DNA of 35,123 nt. Origin: Sediminimonas qiaohouensis DSM 21189 (lineage in GTDB: Bacteria; Pseudomonadota; Alphaproteobacteria; Rhodobacterales; Rhodobacteraceae). A program made the translations under genes and the position numbers. Under the pieces are notes generated by a model. That model did no database searches. It was given only the letters and a program-made list of their open reading frames with translations, and was not told where the DNA came from. How positions within the stretch are numbered: the first letter of the stretch is position 1; each line of letters begins with the position of its first letter. Positions 32,630 to 35,123 of the stretch are shown here, piece after piece. The stretch covers positions 1 to 35,123 of the forward strand of contig NZ_AUIJ01000031.1 of the NCBI RefSeq assembly GCF_000423645.1, given 5' to 3'.

Positions 32630-33925
32630 TCAGGCCTCTTGGCCCTTGTCTGTCAGCAATTGGATCAGGGACAAGCCCATCACCCTGGCCGAAATCAGCA
32701 TATCATCGACGCCAACATATTCATCCGGTTTGTGCGCCAGGTCCAGAATCCCGGGGCCGTAAGCAATGCAATTATGCAAGCGGCCGATCCGGTCGATATG
32801 CTTCTGGTCATAGGTGCCGGGGCTGACGACATATTGCGCCTCCTGGCCCATCGTCTGCGCGATCGCTTGCGCCACTGTCTTTACCACCGGCGCCGATTTC
32901 TCCGTCATCGTCGGCAGAACGCTATGCAGCTCGCGTATGTCATAGCGGAAACTCTCGCGCCGCTCGGCCACGGCGCGCAGCACCTCCAGCACCTCCTGGC
33001 GAACCTCTTCGATATTCTCTTCGATCAGGAACCGCCGGTCGATCACCATGCGGCAACTGTCGGGCACACACGGTGCAGGCAGGCCAGTGTAATCATCGGC
33101 CTGCTCGTTTTCACCGCCATGGATGGAATTGATATTCAGCGTCGATTGCCGCGCGCCCTCGGGCACGACCGGCATATCGGTCCGCTTGCGCGCCAGCGCC
33201 GGGAACAGCGTCTCTTCCATCTCGTGCATCACCGCGCCCATGTGGCGCACCGCGCAGTCGCCCAGAAACGGCATGGAGCCGTGGGCGATCTCGCCATGCG
33301 TCTCGATCTCCGCCCACCAGACACCGCGATGCCCCAGGCAAATACGATCCTTGTTCAGCGGCTCGGGGATGATCACATGCTGCACACGCTCAGGCGCGAA
33401 CCACCCTTTTTCGGCGAGGTAGGCAACACCGCCGAACCCGCCCGATTCCTCATCGGCGGTGCCGCTTATCTCGACCGCGCCGGCAAAATCCGGGCACACC
33501 TCAAGGAATGCTTCCGCCGCGATGATGCTCGCGGCCAGCCCCCCCTTCATGTCGCAGGCCCCGCGGCCATAGATGCGCCCATCCTTCAATTCGCCGCCAA
33601 ACGGGTCGGTGGTCCAACCGCGGCCAACCTCGACCACGTCGATGTGACTGTTGAAATGCACGCAGTCTCCCGCGTGCTTGCCCTCGCGGCGCGCGACGAT
33701 GTTCCAACGCGGATGGCGGTCGCTATCCCCCACGGCGCCTTGGGCGCGAACCAGATGCGTCTCAAACCCCGATGCGCCAAGCCGCCTGTCCAGGTACTCG
33801 CAGATCTCACGATAATTTTCGCCCGGCGGGTTCAGCGTCGGAATGCGTATCAGGTCCTGTGTCAGTGCGATCAAATCGTCGCGCCGGGCCTCCACCGCCT
33901 CGACCAACCTGTCGGAAAGGGACAT
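32630..33925 (-). CDS. M20-family deacylase/peptidase (ArgE/DapE type)
   Basis: A 431-residue cytoplasmic zinc hydrolase of the acetylornithine deacetylase / succinyl-diaminopimelate desuccinylase superfamily. Metal and catalytic residues are visible: His94 and Asp96 in NSHIDVVEV, bridging Asp125 in GRGACDMKGG, the general base Glu159 with Glu160 in TADEESGG, and His398 in DLAHKPDEY. The dimerisation domain covers about 200-320. It is probably not the biosynthetic ArgE or DapE, because it leads an import operon; a catabolic N-acyl-amino-acid or dipeptide substrate is inferred. ATG 33925 has GAGG 7 bases upstream. It is the first gene of the seven-gene operon. Confidence 0.87.
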   Translation of the reverse strand: MSLSDRLVEAVEARRDDLIALTQDLIRIPTLNPPGENYREICEYLDRRLGASGFETHLVRAQGAVGDSDRHPRWNIVARREGKHAGDCVHFNSHIDVVEVGRGWTTDPFGGELKDGRIYGRGACDMKGGLAASIIAAEAFLEVCPDFAGAVEISGTADEESGGFGGVAYLAEKGWFAPERVQHVIIPEPLNKDRICLGHRGVWWAEIETHGEIAHGSMPFLGDCAVRHMGAVMHEMEETLFPALARKRTDMPVVPEGARQSTLNINSIHGGENEQADDYTGLPAPCVPDSCRMVIDRRFLIEENIEEVRQEVLEVLRAVAERRESFRYDIRELHSVLPTMTEKSAPVVKTVAQAIAQTMGQEAQYVVSPGTYDQKHIDRIGRLHNCIAYGPGILDLAHKPDEYVGVDDMLISARVMGLSLIQLLTDKGQEA

Positions 33926-33978
33926 TCAAACGCCTCATAGCCATTGCATCTGCAACCGCAATCATGCTCCGGTGCTCA

Positions 33979-33996
33979 TACGGCATCAATACCGTA
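33979..33996. promoter_or_regulatory. Candidate operator between the M20 operon and the LuxR gene
   Basis: TACGG-N8-CCGTA is a perfect interrupted palindrome of 18 bases in the 91-base divergent promoter region, 20 bases before the regulator start. Size and position fit a LuxR-type dimer site. No second copy was noticed nearby. Confidence 0.45.
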
Positions 33997-34016
33997 CAAA
34001 CACGGGAGCCCCACAC

Positions 34017-34559
34017 ATGAAGGACTTCGCCCGCCTTGCCTTTGACGCTGCCCCAATCGGGCTGGTGCTGACCGAACAGCGGATCATCCGGGCATGCAAC
34101 GCCACATTTGCCAACATGACGGGGTACGGGACGGATGCCTTGACCGATTGCAGCTTTCGCATTCTCTATGCCTCCGAGCACGAGTTCGACAGCATTCGCG
34201 ACATCGGTCTTGAGCCCTTGCGCCGCGACGGCGCCTATAGCGACGAACGCCTGTTGCGCCGCGCCGATGGCGGTGCGCTGTGGTGCCGGTTCCGCGCCCG
34301 TACGCTGACCCCGGGCGATCCGCTTGCCCGCGTCGTGATGAGCTTTGCACCAATCACCACCCGAGAGGCGCCCCCGCTCACCGCGCGCGAACGCGATGTG
34401 GTCAGCGGCCTGGCGCGCGGACAAACCAGCAAGGAAATCGCCCGTGCGCTCGGCCTGTCGCCGCGCACCATCGAAGATGTGCGCGCGCGCCTGCTCAAGA
34501 AGTTCAAGGTGCGCAACGCCGCCCTGCTGCTGTCACGGCTTAGCGATCTGGGGCAATAG
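34017..34559 (+). CDS. PAS domain-containing LuxR-type transcriptional regulator
   Basis: A 180-residue regulator with an N-terminal PAS sensor domain (about 5-110; FDAAPIGLVLTEQRIIRACN, then FANMTGYG) and a C-terminal LuxR/GerE helix-turn-helix (about 117-175; LTARERDVVSGLARGQTSKE followed by LGLSPRTIEDVRARLLKKF). No receiver domain is present, so it is probably a one-component sensor that binds a small molecule in the PAS pocket. ATG 34017 has GGGAG 8 bases upstream. It diverges from the M20/ABC/dehydrogenase operon and shares its promoter region, so it is the obvious candidate regulator. Confidence 0.88.
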   Translation: MKDFARLAFDAAPIGLVLTEQRIIRACNATFANMTGYGTDALTDCSFRILYASEHEFDSIRDIGLEPLRRDGAYSDERLLRRADGGALWCRFRARTLTPGDPLARVVMSFAPITTREAPPLTARERDVVSGLARGQTSKEIARALGLSPRTIEDVRARLLKKFKVRNAALLLSRLSDLGQ

Positions 34560-34565
34560 CCTTCA

Positions 34566-35123
34566 TCACCCGATCGCGCCCTGTGCCGCCTTTCGGATGG
34601 CGCGGATGTTTGTGCCGTATGGGTCCGGGTCCGAGACGGAGCCGCCCTTGAACACCGCCGATCCGGCGACCAGAACGTCCGCTCCGGCGGCCGCGACCAG
34701 CGGCGCGGTGTCGGGGGTGACACCTCCGTCGATCTCGATATGCACGGGACGGTCGCCGATCAGGGCGCGCAGGGTGCGCACCTTGTCCGTCAGGTCCAGG
34801 AACGACTGCCCGCCAAAGCCGGGGTTCACCGTCATCACGCAGACCAGATCGACCATGTCCAGAAGCGGCGCCACCGCCTCGGCCGGGGTGCCGGGATTGA
34901 GCGCAAGGCCCGCCTTGCACCCCGCCGCGCGGATCGCCTGCAACGTGCGGTGAATGTGCGGACCCGCCTCCAGGTGCGCGGTCAGGATATCGGCGCCGGC
35001 CTGTGCGAACGCCTCGATATACGGGTCCACCGGCGCGATCATCAGGTGCACGTCCATCACCGTGGTCACATGCCGCCGGAACGCCGCCACCGCGGGCGGG
35101 CCGAAGGTGAGGTTGGGCACGAA
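34566..35123 (-). CDS. rpe: Ribulose-phosphate 3-epimerase, 5' end outside window
   Basis: Rpe interconverts ribulose 5-phosphate and xylulose 5-phosphate in the pentose phosphate or Calvin cycle. The frame is open to the window edge; about 185 residues are seen, starting at FVPNLTFGP, so roughly the first 35-40 residues of the TIM barrel are missing. Visible active-site parts are MDVHLMI, MTVNPGFGGQSF and EIDGGVTPDT, including the metal His and Asp and the phosphate-binding end VAGSAVF. The gene converges with the LuxR gene with only 6 bases between. Nothing suggests it belongs to the neighbouring catabolic operon. Confidence 0.94.
   Translation of the reverse strand, partial: FVPNLTFGPPAVAAFRRHVTTVMDVHLMIAPVDPYIEAFAQAGADILTAHLEAGPHIHRTLQAIRAAGCKAGLALNPGTPAEAVAPLLDMVDLVCVMTVNPGFGGQSFLDLTDKVRTLRALIGDRPVHIEIDGGVTPDTAPLVAAAGADVLVAGSAVFKGGSVSDPDPYGTNIRAIRKAAQGAIG

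Noticed and set aside
32372-33940. A 522-codon plus-strand frame opposite the M20 gene
   Set aside because: The minus strand encodes an M20 enzyme with all metal ligands; the plus-strand frame shows no motif and no ribosome site.
25397-34559. Ectoine degradation (doe) cluster
   Set aside because: An M20 deacetylase and an aldehyde dehydrogenase fit loosely, but there is no ectoine hydrolase, no aminotransferase and the importer is of peptide type rather than UehABC or EhuABCD.
1-35123. tRNA, rRNA, CRISPR array, prophage or toxin-antitoxin genes
   Set aside because: Looked for by eye; no repeat-spacer pattern, cloverleaf-like sequence or phage/toxin protein was recognised.

Overview
The window looks like a piece of a high-GC alphaproteobacterial chromosome, most likely from the Rhodobacteraceae (Roseobacter group). 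The basis is protein-level resemblance recalled from family knowledge (CheD beside a receptor with an xWxxF tail, a DUF2794 protein next to an NlpC/P60 and M17 pair, RutR-like regulators, a PaaI-J-K-R block), strong G/C third-position bias and dense operons with ATGA, GTGA or TGATG gene junctions. No database search was possible. No rRNA, tRNA, CRISPR array, prophage or origin was seen, and there is no gene-free stretch longer than 300 bases (the longest is about 240 bases, 22086-22327, the divergent promoter region between the M17 aminopeptidase and carbonic anhydrase).

Layout. (1) 1-2076: the 3' end of an IS256-family transposase runs straight into a chemoreceptor that has lost its N-terminal half, followed by an overlapping cheD. 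(2) 2178-10201: a pyrimidine-catabolism locus. A six-gene minus-strand operon encodes an amidohydrolase of the N-carbamoyl-beta-alanine type, dihydropyrimidinase, and an ATPase, two permeases and a binding protein of a NitT/TauT/THI5-type importer, and ends in a clear terminator. Two RutR-like TetR genes are read the other way. The shared promoter region holds two near-consensus RutR boxes. The first pathway enzyme (dihydropyrimidine dehydrogenase, PreTA) is not in the window. (3) 10208-12850: an operon with glutathione-dependent formaldehyde dehydrogenase, a YghU-type glutathione transferase and a GNAT acetyltransferase. (4) 12983-19499: phenylacetate catabolism, with paaI-paaJ-paaK-paaR on the minus strand diverging from paaZ and a PaaX-family regulator on the plus strand; the epoxidase genes paaABCDE are absent.

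(5) 19540-25314: housekeeping and general genes: DUF2794 protein, NlpC/P60 hydrolase, M17 aminopeptidase, beta-carbonic anhydrase, aspartate-semialdehyde dehydrogenase, MFS transporter. (6) 25397-34559: a seven-gene minus-strand operon with an M20 deacylase/peptidase, a complete Dpp/Opp-type importer (binding protein, two permeases, one double-ATPase), an aldehyde dehydrogenase and an SDR dehydrogenase, with a divergent PAS-LuxR regulator. This reads as import, hydrolysis and oxidation of an unidentified peptide-like or N-acyl compound and is the least explained system here. (7) 34566-35123: the 3' part of ribulose-phosphate 3-epimerase, cut by the window edge.
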